Made by a program: the position numbers and the translations under genes
Part shown: positions 8,917 to 21,417 of the stretch, piece by piece
How the letters are laid out: each line of letters starts with the position of its first letter
How positions within the stretch are numbered: position 1 is the first letter of the stretch
NCBI GenBank assembly: GCA_019137255.1
Contig: WPDH01000234.1
Coordinates: 186,001 to 250,000, forward strand
Reading direction: 5' to 3'
DNA: 64,000 bases
From: Corinectria fuckeliana
Taxonomy: Eukaryota > Ascomycota > Sordariomycetes > Hypocreales > Nectriaceae
The notes under the pieces: generated by a model
The model's database searches: none
What the model was told of the DNA's origin: nothing
Seen by the model: the letters and a program-made list of their open reading frames with translations, nothing else

Positions 8917-10488
8917 TCATGGTTCATTGCTTGGTCCAAGGGCCAGCTTGATCCTCCAGTCCTTGAACTCATCCGACAGAATATCTCCGTGCCCCGTCTC
9001 TTCGACCTTGTACACCTCTATCGTTGATGATGAGTGCGTTCGTGCTATCCTCCAGACGCCTTCGTCGTTGATGGTATTCCTCAGCCCTATTATCGCGTTA
9101 GCTTGGCGCTCCAGCACACATCACCTTGAAATGGCAGGGAAAGAAAACTCGCATTCTAAAAAGGCTGCTGCAAAGTTGACACACATGTCAGCGTTCCACT
9201 TGGGGTTCGGCTGAGAGCCGACCGTCTCAGGGATCTTTTGGGTCTCCAGTTCCTGGACATCCACAAGAATCCCGTCTCTCGTACGAAAGCCGACCATGAT
9301 CTTGGGCACTCCCAGAAGAAAGGATTGAATCCAATATTTCATCATCTTACGGTGAAGGGCCTCAATGTCGCCCTGATTACGAATCTCGGCCGTTGTCTTG
9401 AGTTCGACCCAGTTGATCGGGCTGCCCTTGTCCGCGGGCTTGGAGTCCCAGACTAGGTTCATGCGTGAGCAAAGGGAGAGAATGTTGGGCAGGTGTTCCG
9501 GGAGACATACTTGCGTCCACTTCGCCGCCAAGACAGAGGATGGTTTTGCCGATGCCGGTGCGGACGACGGAGCAGTACTGGGCTTTGTTATTGACGACTT
9601 CGTTTTCGCGGTTCTCGATGAACTCCCTCGGGGTGTTGGACCAAATGGTCGGCAAGGTCGACAGAGTCTCAAACTTGTAGCCTGTTTCAACAATGTCAGT
9701 TCAGCCAGATGCGGAGCAGGTGTTGCATAGCGCGTACCCCAGAACTGCATCAGCTCAAGGGGTGGTCCTCTCCGCGGCTTGCCAGTCCCCTCTTTGGCTT
9801 TCGAAGCCATTTTGTACTGGTTGTTCTCCTCGATGAAGCTAGCAAGGTCAGCTTCCTTGATCAACGCGCGGTGATGATCCATCTCACAGGCAGTCCTTTA
9901 TAAAGCGCGAGGTTAGTGTGAATCAAGTTGAGGAGGTGCATAATTGCATACTTGATATAACGTGGCATTCATCTCAAAGCTGTAACCGGTCAGGAATGAA
10001 CGACGTTGCGCTAGACAAACCTACCCATCGAACCGCTCAAAGGGCACCCCCAGAATCTGATGAGCACATTAGTCAGTGAGCCTCCTAGGTAACGCGTTGT
10101 GAGGAACCTTGGTCATCATGCCTCGCCATGTCACGAGGTTGGCGTCTATCTTCTTGCCCGTCTCCTTCTCGTGGGCGACGATGGTCTTGAGCAAGCTGTC
10201 TAGGTGCTCATCGCCCGAGTCGTCCTGCTTCTGGAAGGTATCAAAGCCTTTGGAGAGATCTGCCCCGAGCTGTGGTGTGTAGTAGTACTTGAGGGACGAG
10301 TCGTCGAGGTGGAACTCATGGTTGTCGTCGTATGAGAAGCAAGCAAACTCCTGCAGGCATGTAAGCGATAATGGGTCTCGTCATTTGGCGTGGTGATGAA
10401 TCCATCGGGGGCTCACCTTGGGTCTCTTGACCGGCTGGCTGCCACCAGCGAATCGGCCTACGGGCTGGATGAAAAAGCTCGCCGACAT
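8917..10488 (-). CDS. rai1: RAI1 / DXO family decapping nuclease
   Basis: Nuclear partner of the 5'-3' exonuclease Rat1. The family removes incomplete 5' caps and hydrolyses 5'-triphosphate RNA. Nine exons (10488-10417, 10350-10108, 10056-10025, 9979-9952, 9895-9888, 9838-9738, 9681-9511, 9452-9153, 9086-8917) sum to 375 codons. Catalytic signatures: GGEVDA giving E215 and D217, and WVELKT giving E235 and K237; FEMNATLYQ precedes the conserved FIEEN. Two oddities are needed to keep the conserved reading frame: an 8-nt exon (GACTGCCT) and a GC-AG intron after 9153, which restores the conserved LEWLRN at the join. The start ATG directly precedes SASFFIQPVGRF. Family membership is secure; the two odd junctions are inferred. 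Confidence 0.94.
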
Positions 10489-11688
10489 GGCGCCGCGTTG
10501 GGAACGATGCGGGCTCCGGGGGTGATGTGAATGGTTTGTCGTAAAACGGCTGGCTGGAAATACTCCGATTAGGTCACGTTGAGCCTGCAGGTAGTCTAGG
10601 CCTAGGGCTGTGCGTGTGTCGCAGCACAGGACTACGAAGGCGGGGTCTTGAAGAGCGTAGAACCAGAATAAAGATCAACTTCAGTGTTGATAGAAATCAG
10701 GGCCCTCTTAATCCATTGCTAATATAGCTATTCCATGTTTTTTTCTATTTTTTTCTTTTTTGCTTCTTGCTTTTTGCTTTTTTTTGCTATTCCGGTTGCT
10801 TTTATGTTATGCAGAGGTGTTTCCAGCAGCTTGACAATCAAGTATAATCGTCTCTGTGAATATCAGGCCTCGGATGGAATTCATAACATATGCCAATTTT
10901 TTATCCCGGCCATGCCTGTCGCACCGTTTGCTGATCCAATAACAAGCCTGCACCAAGCCGGGTGAAGTGACTACTGCGTAGGCCTAGATACTGGCATGTA
11001 CAAAGGATGCACATGCCGATTTGCGAATCACAATCAATGTCTTACAGTACGGGTACACGCAAAGGCAAACGGCAACACACTCCATCTTTGTTGCGGCGCT
11101 GATTGCCCAACTGACGCTACCTAGTGGAGGCTGCCCAATACCGCGCCACTGCAACGGTCCTTCTGAGGTGAGCACAGGTTGAATGCAGCTTGAGTAAGAG
11201 GCAATTACTGAGCACACCGAAAAATTCCATGGCCGGATACAATCTTCTTCCTTCAAAAAACCCCAGAACAGCAGCAGAAACCCGCACACCGTCGCCGCGC
11301 AGCTCGCCTTCTTCCTTTGCACGCCTCACTCATGCCTCCTACTCCTCAGAGCTACAACGCGCTGTGGACCATTCACCAACGTCACCCCGCCCGCTAGCTG
11401 GCCTAACCTGGAGGCTTCAGCACTTCAACGGAATCACGTGCGTTGGCGGGACTGATCGCCTGTTCACCACGTCTCCTGGCGTAATCTCGCTATCATCGAG
11501 ACCGCGCGCCACGCCTCGGCCGACTTGTACCTCAGCGTGGACCGCTGCACCCGGTCATCGCCAGCTCCCCGGGCCGGCCAAAGCCGTCAGCTAGAGTTGC
11601 AGCAGCAGCGCCCTCCCCGACGACCCTCGCCCGCGCCTTTCGCCCGCGCGCCGAACCTGTTCCCGCGACCCCCCTCCCGCAGTGCCTC
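10489..11688. promoter_or_regulatory. Divergent intergenic region between RAI1 and the chromodomain gene
   Basis: About 1.2 kb shared upstream DNA. It contains T-rich stretches at 10730-10800 and C-rich sequence just before the ATG at 11689. No gene was seen inside; promoters for both flanking genes must lie here, but individual sites are not identifiable by eye. Confidence 0.4.
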
Positions 11689-14600
11689 ATGCCCGGAAAA
11701 CGCCGACAGAAGAAGTCGAACAAGCGCAGTTCCAAGACCGCCCCGCAGGCCGAAGAGTGGTACACCATCCGCCAGATATTGGATGAAAGGATCGTCAAGG
11801 GAAAGGTCGAGTACCTGGTGGACTGGGACGATAACATCCATACTGGGGAACCGTATCCCCCGAGCTGGGTTCGTATATCTGTTGTATTTTTGCGCATGTA
11901 TGCTGACCTAATATACGCAGAGCGACGAGGTGACAGAGGCAGCTTTCCAGGAGTGGGACAACAAAAAGAAGACAGGCGCAGAAGACGCGGCGCAGAACCA
12001 GCCGTCATCCTCTCCAGCACAGTCTCCGGCATCCTATCCTGCGCGGTGTTCAGCGCCCTCCCCGGAACCGGCTGATAGTAAGGAGGACAGCCTGCCCCCG
12101 TTGGCTTCCAACTGGCGACGACACCTCAAGCGCGCGAATGAGTCCGCTGTAATCCAGCCTGGCCAAACTTCCCCTGATTGCGACGAGCCTCTCAGGAAGA
12201 AACCGAGGGTTGACTCCCGCGACTCACCTTTCGAGGAAGTGGTACTACCCGTCATCTCGGCGGCAACGGCAGACCTTGCAAGCCGGAGTCCCAATTCGCT
12301 ACGCTCTGAGGACTTTGCTCGCCTCGCCGGCCAAAGAATTGCCATCGAGCTTCCCAAGCCCGCAGAAGAGTTTGATCCTGCCGACTATCAGAGTGTAATC
12401 AACACACAAGGCAGCTCACAGCTAGTATCTGAACTCGAGGACGCAGATAGTAGGGCTGTCATCGCATCGCAGCTGAGCCAGAGAACAATCCCCGACTCGG
12501 AGGATCTCTCGGCACAAACCTGGCCCCAGTCGTCGGTTGAAACTACCTCACCCCTTGCGCCCACATCGCTGTCGAATCTCAAATCATCGCGTTGTTGTAT
12601 CCCTGTGAGCTCGCTCGTCGTTCCGGATTCTCAGAATCACTCTTTCAGCTGCCCAGAATCAGGCGCCAGCACGAATCAGACACAAAACCAGGTGCAAGTA
12701 AGCCAGGGTACCCCGTCTCAGTTGCTTGAGGAAATTGTTCCAGAATCCACGCCAAGCCATTTGGGTATTCCCTCCCGCCAGCCTGCACACCCACAGCTTC
12801 AGTCCTCGGGAAGCCAGAATCTGTCAACCAAGTCGGAATCGCATACAGCCAGCCACTCGGCACCTGAAGCGCATACTTCCGCCGTGGCTCAGACTTCAAG
12901 TATTGCCCGCGTTCCATCTGTGGCTGAGACTTCAAATATTGCCAGCGCCCCATCCGTCGTGGCCCAGACTTCAAATATTGCCAGCGCCCCATCCGTCGTG
13001 GCCCAGACTTCAAATATTGCCAGCGCCCCATCCGTCGTGGCCCAGACTTCAAGTACTGCCAGCAACCCACATGAGCCCGTCTTTTTGACCCAACCTCTTG
13101 GGCTTCTTGACTTACTAGCTCCCACGAGTTCTCCTACTAGCTCCCCTGCGACGCAGGTGCTACCAGGCCGTGGAAACGTCGATCGGAGCGATTCTCACAG
13201 CGGTCACGTCGGACTCCCAAGTGAAACGCAGGATACTCCGCAGTTCAGCTTTAGAGAGTCGCAAGCGGCTCAACCCGTCCCTGGGAACTTTGAGTCTTTC
13301 CTAGACAATATTACAGATAGTCACGGTACTGAGCGCAACCCTGAGTCACAGTCGGAACCCAGGTTCCACCATCGGACCTCAGGCTCTGAACCAGTGCATC
13401 AGAGCAGTCAGTCTCAACAGGCCCCACAGGACTTGCACCATTCTGCACTGCACTTTCCTAGGTCCAGTCCCTCAGCCACTGCTCAGTCCCAACCATTAGC
13501 AGAAGAGTCTCTGACATACCTTGAGCAGCCAACATCCCAGGGAGATCCTTTTGGGCCAATATTACCACCACAGACCACTCCTGGCTGGCGTGCAGCGATT
13601 TCAAGCATGGCCGAGCCTTCAAGTCCAAGGCCACACAATTCGGCGATAGACGAACTCAAGAACCTGTTCGATTTCGGCGAGGCGTCGCTTCCAACTGATG
13701 TCGGGGAACCTGATGCCCAACCAGAAAAGGATCCCGAACAACAGCAACTTTCCTCTGGCATCGGCGGTACAATACTTGCCCCAGACGTGGTTGTTCGTTC
13801 TCCCGAGCCAGGGATCCTTTCTCACTCTCTCTTCCCAGTGGAGCCTTGGAAACCTGAAGTCATGGGGAACGCCGCCCAGGACATACCCCCTCCGTCAATA
13901 TCCCCTGCCTCAATCATGGCCAATCCAAACCAGTCAGCAGTTGAATCCATGAGGGACATTGTGAGCTTGTCGTTTGCCGATTCCGTGGATCCAATCACAA
14001 GATCTCTGATGGTTGAAGGGTACGAAGCACCACAGGGAACCGTTTCTCCTGCCGACATAAGCCACGCGGTGGATTTAGGAGACTCGACTCGCACTCTGGT
14101 GATGCCTTTCTCCAACCGGACTGTGATATCTTCCGTCATCAACGAGACCTCAGGTCAGTCTATCACCATGGGCCAGGGTACCGAGCAAGCGTACCCAGAA
14201 TCTTCGTCACCAGGTGAGGGACCTTCAGAGCATGTCGTTACCTTGCCATTTCAGGCAGGTAGGCGCCCCTTTTATGATGAAACCCTTCTTGAATACAGGC
14301 TCGATGCTGAGAAATTTGGCGAGTTCTTCAGCAGCGAGGTCTACAAGGAACCCGATGAAGCGTTGATTGGGAGAATCGATGAGCTCCTAGGCCGGTTGCT
14401 GAATATCTGCGACTACCCGCAAGATCTCGTTGGCACCAAGCTAGAAGACCTGCCTGCAAAGGAGCAGGCCAAGTACTCAGCGGATGCCAACCCAAAGTTC
14501 AACTTCGTATTCGAGTTTCTCCAGGCCATCGACAAGGAGACGGAAATCCTAATACTCGCCCGAACCCCAGAACTGGTACGACTTCTCTTTGCTCAAACGG

Positions 14601-16291
14601 AGGCCCTTGAATTAGAGTCTGTGTGCCAGAGCATCGAGGACCAACAGAGCGCCTACAAAAACTCTACGGCTCGTGTTACTCTAGCTCTATCGAGCGAAGA
14701 TCACGACCCGTGCAAGTTTGATGCTATTATCGGTTTCGACCACACCTTCAACTCATCGCCTGTTTCCCGACGACTTCCATCAAGCAGTAACGGGAATTCA
14801 CCTCTCGTCTTACAGCTTGTAACTACGCACTCGATTGAGCACATCGGCCTCCATGTCCCTTCAAGCATCTCAACTCTCGAGAGGAAGAACGCACTTCTAT
14901 CGGGCATCGTACAAGCGAGGAGATTAATAGACGATCCCGATCGAGGCTACGGCGACCCTCACGAGGTTGCAGAAGTCTTTTCCAATTTTCTGAATGACTT
15001 CACAAATAGCATATCATGGGAACCTCAATCAATCCCGGACTACGTGCTCGACTTTTACTTGAGCTCGCAATCCCGGTCGCAGATGCTAGTCGAGACCAAA
15101 ACGGCTGAAGGGAATGGGCTCAAGCGCAAGCTTGTAAGTTATGGGTGACCCACCCAGACTTCTCCTTCGTGCTGATATTGGGCTAGGACCCTGACGAAGA
15201 TCCTGACGACGCAAAGCGGGTGCGCGTCCTTCCCGTGCTAGAGTCGACAGTCGAGTGCAACGACCCACCGGTTTCTGATGCACTTCGGGAGCTATTGGCC
15301 TCCAGCAAGCTTAAGGAACCTGCGGATAGGAGGCCGTCCAAGCTCAGCGTGCCTCTGGCTGTCATGGAGGCCTTGGCAGAAAAGGTTGGTCGAATCTACC
15401 GGAGATGCGCTTTTCGTGCCTAATGAATGCCAGTTTTCCGATTACCAGCGTCAAATAGCAGCAAATGACCTTGAACCCGAGCACAATGCCATCATCAAAA
15501 GCCTCGACAAGCGGGTCAAGGAATACGAGAGGACTACGCACAAGGTCTCCGAGTCTCACCGCAAGGCTCTCCAGGATCGCGCCACCTTCGAAAAGGCAAA
15601 GTTTCAGTCCGACAACGCTATGAAGGCCGCTGCAGAGGCGGCCCAAAAAGAGGCCGAGAAGAAGCAGAAGCGAATATCGGAGCTCGAGGCCACAATCGCA
15701 CGTTTAACATCTGGACCCGAAGGTTCGGCAGAAGAGAGCCCGTTGGCCAAGACTGAGAGGCTATTCGAGGAGTCCAAGAAGAAGGTCGATAAACTGGAGA
15801 AGCAGTTGAAAAACGCTCGGGCGGAGGCCGACTACATCAGAAACCTATACCAGGATGTTAACACTACGGCAGGTGCTCTCGGATCAGAGATGAAGGGTCT
15901 GAGGGAGCAAAACGAGGATCTACAGAAGAAGGCGTCGGATAACCTGACGCGGATCCACAAGATCCAGGCCGACAATGCGAACAAGGAGCAACTTGCCATG
16001 ATCGGAGATCTCAAGATCCAATTGCGAGAGCGGGAGATTGAAGTCACTCACCTCCGCGAGGAACTCAGCCTCCGTAACGGTCGCCCGGCTACGCGCCAGG
16101 CCAGCGTTCCGCGAAGCCCTCGCCTAGGCATGATGAGCCCGCGAGCCGGGCGGGGAATTCCCGGAGGTTCCGCTAGCAGAGGAACGAGTCCCGCTGCCAT
16201 GCCCGGGTATGAGGGCAATGGGGCGATACCCGGTGCGCAGTTCATGGGTCAACAACCCGGCAACGGCCGATGGGGTCACCTGAGGGATTGA
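11689..16291 (+). CDS. cdp-2: Chromodomain protein with HDA2/3-like and coiled-coil regions (CDP-2-like)
   Basis: Four exons (11689-11868, 11921-15133, 15187-15384, 15434-16291) sum to 1483 codons. Residues 23-75 form a chromodomain (EEWYTIRQILDER, then EYLVDWDD, a short insertion and PPSW; intron 1 splits it). Residues 80-830 are low-complexity Ser/Pro/Gln with a 13-residue tandem repeat near 380-440. Residues 840-1115 resemble the helicase-like fold of HDA1-complex subunits 2/3. About 1205-1405 is a long charged coiled coil, followed by an Arg/Gly/Pro tail. This order matches Neurospora CDP-2 of the HP1-CDP-2-HDA-1-CHAP deacetylase complex, which silences heterochromatin by deacetylating histones. 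The assignment rests on architecture, and a plain HDA3-like subunit is the alternative. Confidence 0.82.
12888..13058 (+). repeat. 39-bp in-frame tandem repeat inside the chromodomain gene
   Basis: About four copies of a 39-bp unit encode SVVAQTSNIASAP-like 13-residue repeats. The two central units are identical over their length and the outer ones diverge, so the array probably grew recently. It stays in frame within the disordered linker. Confidence 0.9.
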
Positions 16292-16939
16292 CGGCAGGTG
16301 GTACGAGTCCTGAGTGTTCTAGACGGGATCAAGACTCAGGAGGAGAGAGCAACACTTTTCCTTGCAACGAAGTGACTAAATGTTCACTTACATGTTTTTT
16401 TCCATAGGCAGCTCAAGCTAGGCAGCTCAAGCAAGGCATCTCAGGGCTGCATATATATATCAGCCTTTTCTGTATTTTCTATAGGCTTGCATTATTGCGA
16501 CCGGCGTATGCGGAGACAGGGACAAGGGAGGGTGGAATTAATGGAATTTGATGTCATGGCATGCAAGACGTGCCCGTTTGAAATACGACCCCAGGAACGT
16601 TTCGATTAGAGTGTGTGCATCAGCCATGAATGACGTCTGCTGCGAGATACGAACCCGTGTTGGTCGAGCAATTGGAAACAAGACACATATCCAGCTTTCA
16701 ATTGAGATGGGATTCAGAAACAAGTTGTCAAAGGCAACCGGGTATACAACATCAAGAATTGAGGGGATTAGCGTAGAGGAAGAGCCGCCAGTTGCGCCTT
16801 GGGGTTATAACACAATCGATTTGGGGCTGCCGCAACCAAACTCCCCAATCTACCTCTTGCTCTGGATTCCCTTCCGTCTCTGCTAACATGTACACGGGCT
16901 CGCCCGGGGATCAAACACTCTGAATGCACACGAGGTCCT
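16292..16939. other. Convergent 3' intergenic region
   Basis: Lies between the stop codons of the chromodomain gene (plus) and COX6 (minus). Holds AT-rich 3' UTR-like DNA, with a TATATATATA run near 16451. A 112-codon frame starting 16548 shows no protein character. Confidence 0.45.
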
Positions 16940-17910
16940 TTACTTCTCCTCGGGGTAAAGCTCCTCCTTCAGAGGCACGCCAAGCTCTTCTCGCAGGGGC
17001 TTGAGCTCCTCGAGGTATTGCTCGTACTGGCCCTTGTTCTCGACCTTGGACTTGATGCCTAGAGGGGAAAAGACAATGTCAGCCAGAGGGGTTATGATGA
17101 TGCGCCGCACGCGTGGTGAGCCGTCTCGCCGTGGGAAGTGTTGCCGAGGGGGTAGTGCTGCTCAATTGATGCGGGTCAAGGAAGGGGGAAATCCCATCCC
17201 CATTGACAGCAATTGGTCGGGCAGGCGGACGGCGACAGCGTAGGTTTAATTGTAGCAATGCATACCTTCGAAGATACGGACGGCGGTGCCAAAGTCGTTG
17301 ACCCTTCGGGCGGCCTTGAGAGCGGCGGCGATGACGGTGGGGGCAGGGACGAGATCGTAGGCGAAGGCGTTGTTCAGGTTGCGCTGTGGCGGTGGTGAGC
17401 CAAAAAGTCATACGACATTTCGGGAGTGGGCTAGCATCAGCGAGCTCGCGGGGCGCATTACCTGAAGCTCGAAAATGTCCTGGACACCATCAAACTCCTT
17501 CTCGAATCTGTATAGGGGCACAGTTTAGCCATTGAACCAGCCGAGAGACGTGGGCGGCTGCATTGAAGGTATTCGGGAAAATCCGCGTGCGGCCCGGTTT
17601 TGAGGCATCTTTTTTAGCTCCGCGGCTCACAGCCCCAGCCGGTGACAGCACCGGGCGTTGCGATTGATGATTGACATCTTCGGGACATGGGAAATCCGTC
17701 TGGGAAGGCCATTGACGGCACGGAGGGGTCGTCTCACCTGGCGGAGAACTCCTCAAATGTCTCCTCGGCGTGGTCGCTTCGTCGGGGCATCGAGGTGCTG
17801 AAGTTGGCCGAGAGGGCAACGGCCGAGCGGGCCACCGGAGGCTGAGCGGCAGGTCGGATGGGGGCGGCGCGGATGCCACGGGCGGCGACGCGGAAGATGG
17901 CGGCAGACAT
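16940..17910 (-). CDS. cox6: Cytochrome c oxidase subunit 6 (subunit Va), mitochondrial
   Basis: Nuclear-encoded structural subunit of respiratory complex IV. Four exons (17910-17738, 17507-17462, 17383-17266, 17058-16940) give 152 codons. The first 40 residues are rich in Arg and Ala (MSAAIFRVAARGIRAAP), a matrix-targeting presequence. The mature part carries the family signature: FEKEFDGVQDIFELQRNLNN, AYDLVPAPTVIAAALKAARR, and a C-terminus ending EELGVPLKEELYPEEK. Length is normal for fungal Cox6. A G13 run (C13 on the sense strand) lies 77 bases upstream of the ATG. Confidence 0.96.
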
Positions 17911-17986
17911 GATGGTAGGAGGGGAGATTGTCTGGAGAGAGAGGCGGCAATGTGCGTCGAGCAGAGAGGAATTGGAGGTTTAGGCT

Positions 17987-17999
17987 GGGGGGGGGGGGG
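17987..17999. repeat. Poly(G) run, 13 bases
   Basis: Upstream of COX6; the sense strand of COX6 reads C13 at about -77 from the ATG. Confidence 0.9.
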
Positions 18000-19860
18000 C
18001 TTTTCATCTGAGGCCACTTTCTGGGTGACTAATCCCGGGCTATACCGGATTTCGCAGTGGTGGAACTGGCCGTGCGAATTGCGCTAGCACAGCAGTTGCT
18101 GTAAGGGCGGTGTATGGGATGGAGACAGTGCATTCCAGTCAGAGCACTGTCTGTCCTGCGAGCTTACTTTAGGAGGATTCCATTCGTCATTTCCTCTTGC
18201 TGCAGACTAGCCTCTCAGGGCTGTTCAGTGGAGGTGACAAGGTGACAACAGCGGGAGACTGATAGGACGGCCCGGGAGGAAGAAGAGTTGCCTGAGGCTA
18301 AGCGCGACGGAGAACGCCCAGCTGCGGTGTCAGATCATTCTTCCCTCTCTTGCTAAGAGACAACGAGCATCCAAAGACGAGTTCCCAGGCAGGTACGAAG
18401 TAGGTCTACTGGGGTTTCGATTGCTCCCCCGGTTGTCACCCAGCAGCTGCAAGGCTGTGCGCATGGGCAAAGCCGAGGCCAACCACCAGTTGTCAATTCC
18501 CAATGGCTCGGTCGTTCATTTATTAACTCACAGCACCCTGCGCATCAGGTTTCCCCTAACTGACATCACCTTGCGCCACAAACCATGGCGAACCGCCACA
18601 TCACCACGTGTGGTCGCCTTACGAGGAAGGGCGAGGCTGTGGCAGCGGCAGCGACGCCCATTGGTGAAAAGTCCGACGGTTTTTTCTTCTAAAGGGGCTC
18701 CAGCATGGTGCGAAATCAACCTGGTGTGAAATGATGCTTCTGCAGGGGAGGGGAGCTTGCTCTGCAGCGAGATGGTCAAACTCAATACAGAGGTGTCCAT
18801 AGTGTTCTCTCGTGCAGCTGAATGATTGTTTTCTTTCATTTCAATTTTGCCAAGCAGCCTGCCAAGCAAAGAGTTGGGAAGATGACGCGTTGTATCCGGA
18901 TCGACGCGGTTAACAGAGAAACAATCCCAACAAGGAGTACATTGCGACTCCGAAGTTGCCCCAGGTTTTCATTCAAGAGACGGAACAGATCTCCGGACAG
19001 GGAGGTGCTCGTCGGTGATGTAAGTTTGTGCAAGAGCAAAGGCAATCGAAGTCTACTCATGCAACAAAGGGGTAGACTACCCAGCGTTAGTACGTTCGGT
19101 CGAGCCCCAGCAAGCGTCCTCTCGACGCCACACTCACGACGAACAGGACAAGGCGCAACGAGACAAGACGGAGTCGAGGAGAGGCCAGCCAACAATGGCA
19201 CGTCATCGGGCCAGTGTCTTCGGGAGAGCCGCGGGAGCCTCGGCGCTGGTGGCGAAGAGGGACCTTCTAATCTTGGGGTGCGTCGAGTTAATTCCGTAAA
19301 TCACGTGCCTGCCGCGAGATGAACGCAAAGGGATGCTCCTGATTGGCCTTCACGGGCGACTCGGCAAATCACATGCGAAAAGGACCTCATCTCAGCAGCG
19401 TGTCCTCAGCTGCGCATGAGCGAGGGTACACGCTCCCAAGTACACGGCAACTGTCCTCTCCGGCCATGTACTTACCCTGAAGCACTGCCTTCCTGGCCTA
19501 CCTGGCGCACAGCCCTAGGTGAAGAGAGTTCTGGGCTGTGACGGGCAAAGCCTGGAAAAGGGCCAGGCACCATCTCATCTGGAAAGGTCGCTGGGCCCCA
19601 AGCACCCTGCACTGTTCTGATGAGCTCGGTCTGGGGCGCGCCCTGCAATAGGCCAACAGACCTGAGATGGGCCCATAGAGCGGAGCGACGACTGGTAGCT
19701 TGCTAGCTGCAGCACAGCGTAGCCGTTCCTTGGTCCGTCCTCTCGTAGCGCGTCCATCTACAATACAAGCCCGTCTCCAAGACCGTAGCGTACATAGTAC
19801 CTCCCGCTAGCGGGGACATTTCCAGCGGGTGCCAAACTCGATCCGATGCGAAATTTCCAT
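18000..19860. promoter_or_regulatory. Divergent intergenic region between COX6 and the elongase gene
   Basis: Part of the 2.3 kb between two divergent genes. Open frames up to 166 codons occur on both strands but overlap each other and show no recognisable domains. CACGTG-like words occur (for example ATCACGTGCC near 19300), but no site can be assigned with confidence. Confidence 0.35.
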
Positions 19861-19894
19861 TCCCCTTTTTGATGCGCCGCGTCTCTTGCCTCTT

Positions 19895-20060
19895 GCCCCG
19901 AATCTTCCTCTCCTGTTCTTCTACTTTTCTCTCCGCCTCCCCTTCCTTTTTGCCTCTCTTTTGTTTCCCCCCCTTCGACCGCCTCTTCTCTTGCTCCCTC
20001 TTCTCCTCCTTCCGTCTCTCGGGAGATTATCTTCTCTTCTTGTCGTTCCTTGACTCTTTT
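19895..20060 (+). promoter_or_regulatory. CT-rich leader of the elongase gene
   Basis: The plus strand is almost purely C and T for about 160 bases (CTTTTCTCTCCGCC, CCTCCTTCCGTCTC and similar), ending about 165 bases before the ATG at 20226. Such pyrimidine tracts commonly precede transcription starts of strongly expressed filamentous-fungal genes. Confidence 0.5.
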
Positions 20061-20225
20061 CGCCATCTTCGTCTTCCTGCCGTACCACCCGTCGCATCGC
20101 CTCGGCTCTGTCACGACGCTCCGACCTTGACGTCAAAAGACACATCTCAAAGTCTCGGTTCATCGTCTACCCCGAAGAGCTTCCCCAACCGCAAGAGTCG
20201 ACTCGCGTCCGTCTGTTTGCCCAAC

Positions 20226-21417
20226 ATGTCGTCCTCGAACCCCTCCACCTTCTACGAGCAGCTGCCGCTGCCCACCGTCGACCGTCCCTTCGGCATCCAC
20301 CTCTGGCCCATCTTCGACAAGGCATGGACCGCCATTGTGGGCACTCCCATCGACGAGTTCAAGTTCGTCCCCTTTGAGACGCCAATGTCGACCCTCAAGT
20401 CGACGTCAATCTTCATCGTTGTCTACTACGCTATCATCTTCGGCGGCCGCGCCGCCATGCGCAACCGCGAGCCCTTCAAGCTCAAGTCGCTGTTCCTCGT
20501 CCACAACCTTTACTTGACTGCCATCAGTGGCACTCTCCTAGCTCTCTTCATTGAGCAGCTTGTCCCCACTGTCGTCCGCGGCGGCATCTTCCATGCCATC
20601 TGCGACGTGGAGGGCGGCTGGACGCAGCCCCTGGTTGTCCTGTACTATGTCAGTACCACATCCACGTCTCCCTCGGTCGTGCGGGGCTACTGAACTAACC
20701 TTTTGTCAGCTCAACTACCTCACCAAGTATCTCGAACTCCTCGACACTGTCTTCCTCTTCCTCAAGAAGAAGCCCCTCAGTACGTCTCGCTCTCGTCTTT
20801 CTAGGTGTCTCCAGCGACTAACCCTCGAAAACAGCCTTCCTCCACTGCTACCACCACGGTGCCACCGCTCTCCTCTGCTACACTCAGCTCATCGGCTCCA
20901 CCGCGGTCTCATGGGTCCCCATCACCCTGAACCTTACCGTCCATGTCGTCATGTACTGGTACTACTTCCAGAGCGCCCGCGGTATCCGTGTCTGGTGGAA
21001 GGAGTGGGTCACCCGTCTTCAGATCATCCAGTTCATCATTGATCTCGGTAAGCTATTAAACATCACCACCTACTTGATATCCGGAACTAACCAAGCCCAG
21101 GCTTTGTCTACTTTGCGGCTTACACCTACTTCACGTCGACGTACTTCAACTGGCTGCCCAACGCTGGCCACTGCGCTGGCGAGGAGTTTGCGGCCTTCTC
21201 CGGCATTGCCATCCTGAGCTCGTACCTGGTCCTCTTCATCTCATTCTACTTGGCCACGTACAAGCGTGGCACTAAGAACACCACCCGCAAGAGCCTCCGA
21301 CGAATGAGCCAAGCCCCTCTCCCCGACCTGAGCACCACTCATATCAAGGGCAACGCCAACGGTGTCTCCACTGGCGCCAAGACCAACGGCGTCACCACCC
21401 GATCCCGCAAGGCCTAA
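20226..21417 (+). CDS. ELO-family very-long-chain fatty acid elongase
   Basis: ER membrane 3-ketoacyl-CoA synthase that extends fatty acyl-CoA with malonyl-CoA, supplying sphingolipid synthesis. Exons 20226-20648, 20710-20779, 20835-21047 and 21101-21417 give 341 codons. The family signature is complete: YLELLDTVF, then the HxxHH catalytic box HCYHH at residues 168-172, then MYWYYFQSARG. About six or seven hydrophobic segments span the protein, and the C-terminus is basic. Length and sequence fit yeast Elo2/Elo3. The frame stays open upstream of 20226, but that stretch encodes only Ser/Leu/Phe-rich sequence from the CT-rich leader, so 20226 is chosen. Confidence 0.96.

Noticed and set aside
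9121..9882. Unspliced 253-codon reading through several RAI1 introns
   Set aside because: It translates introns and breaks conserved RAI1 motifs; the nine-exon model restores them.
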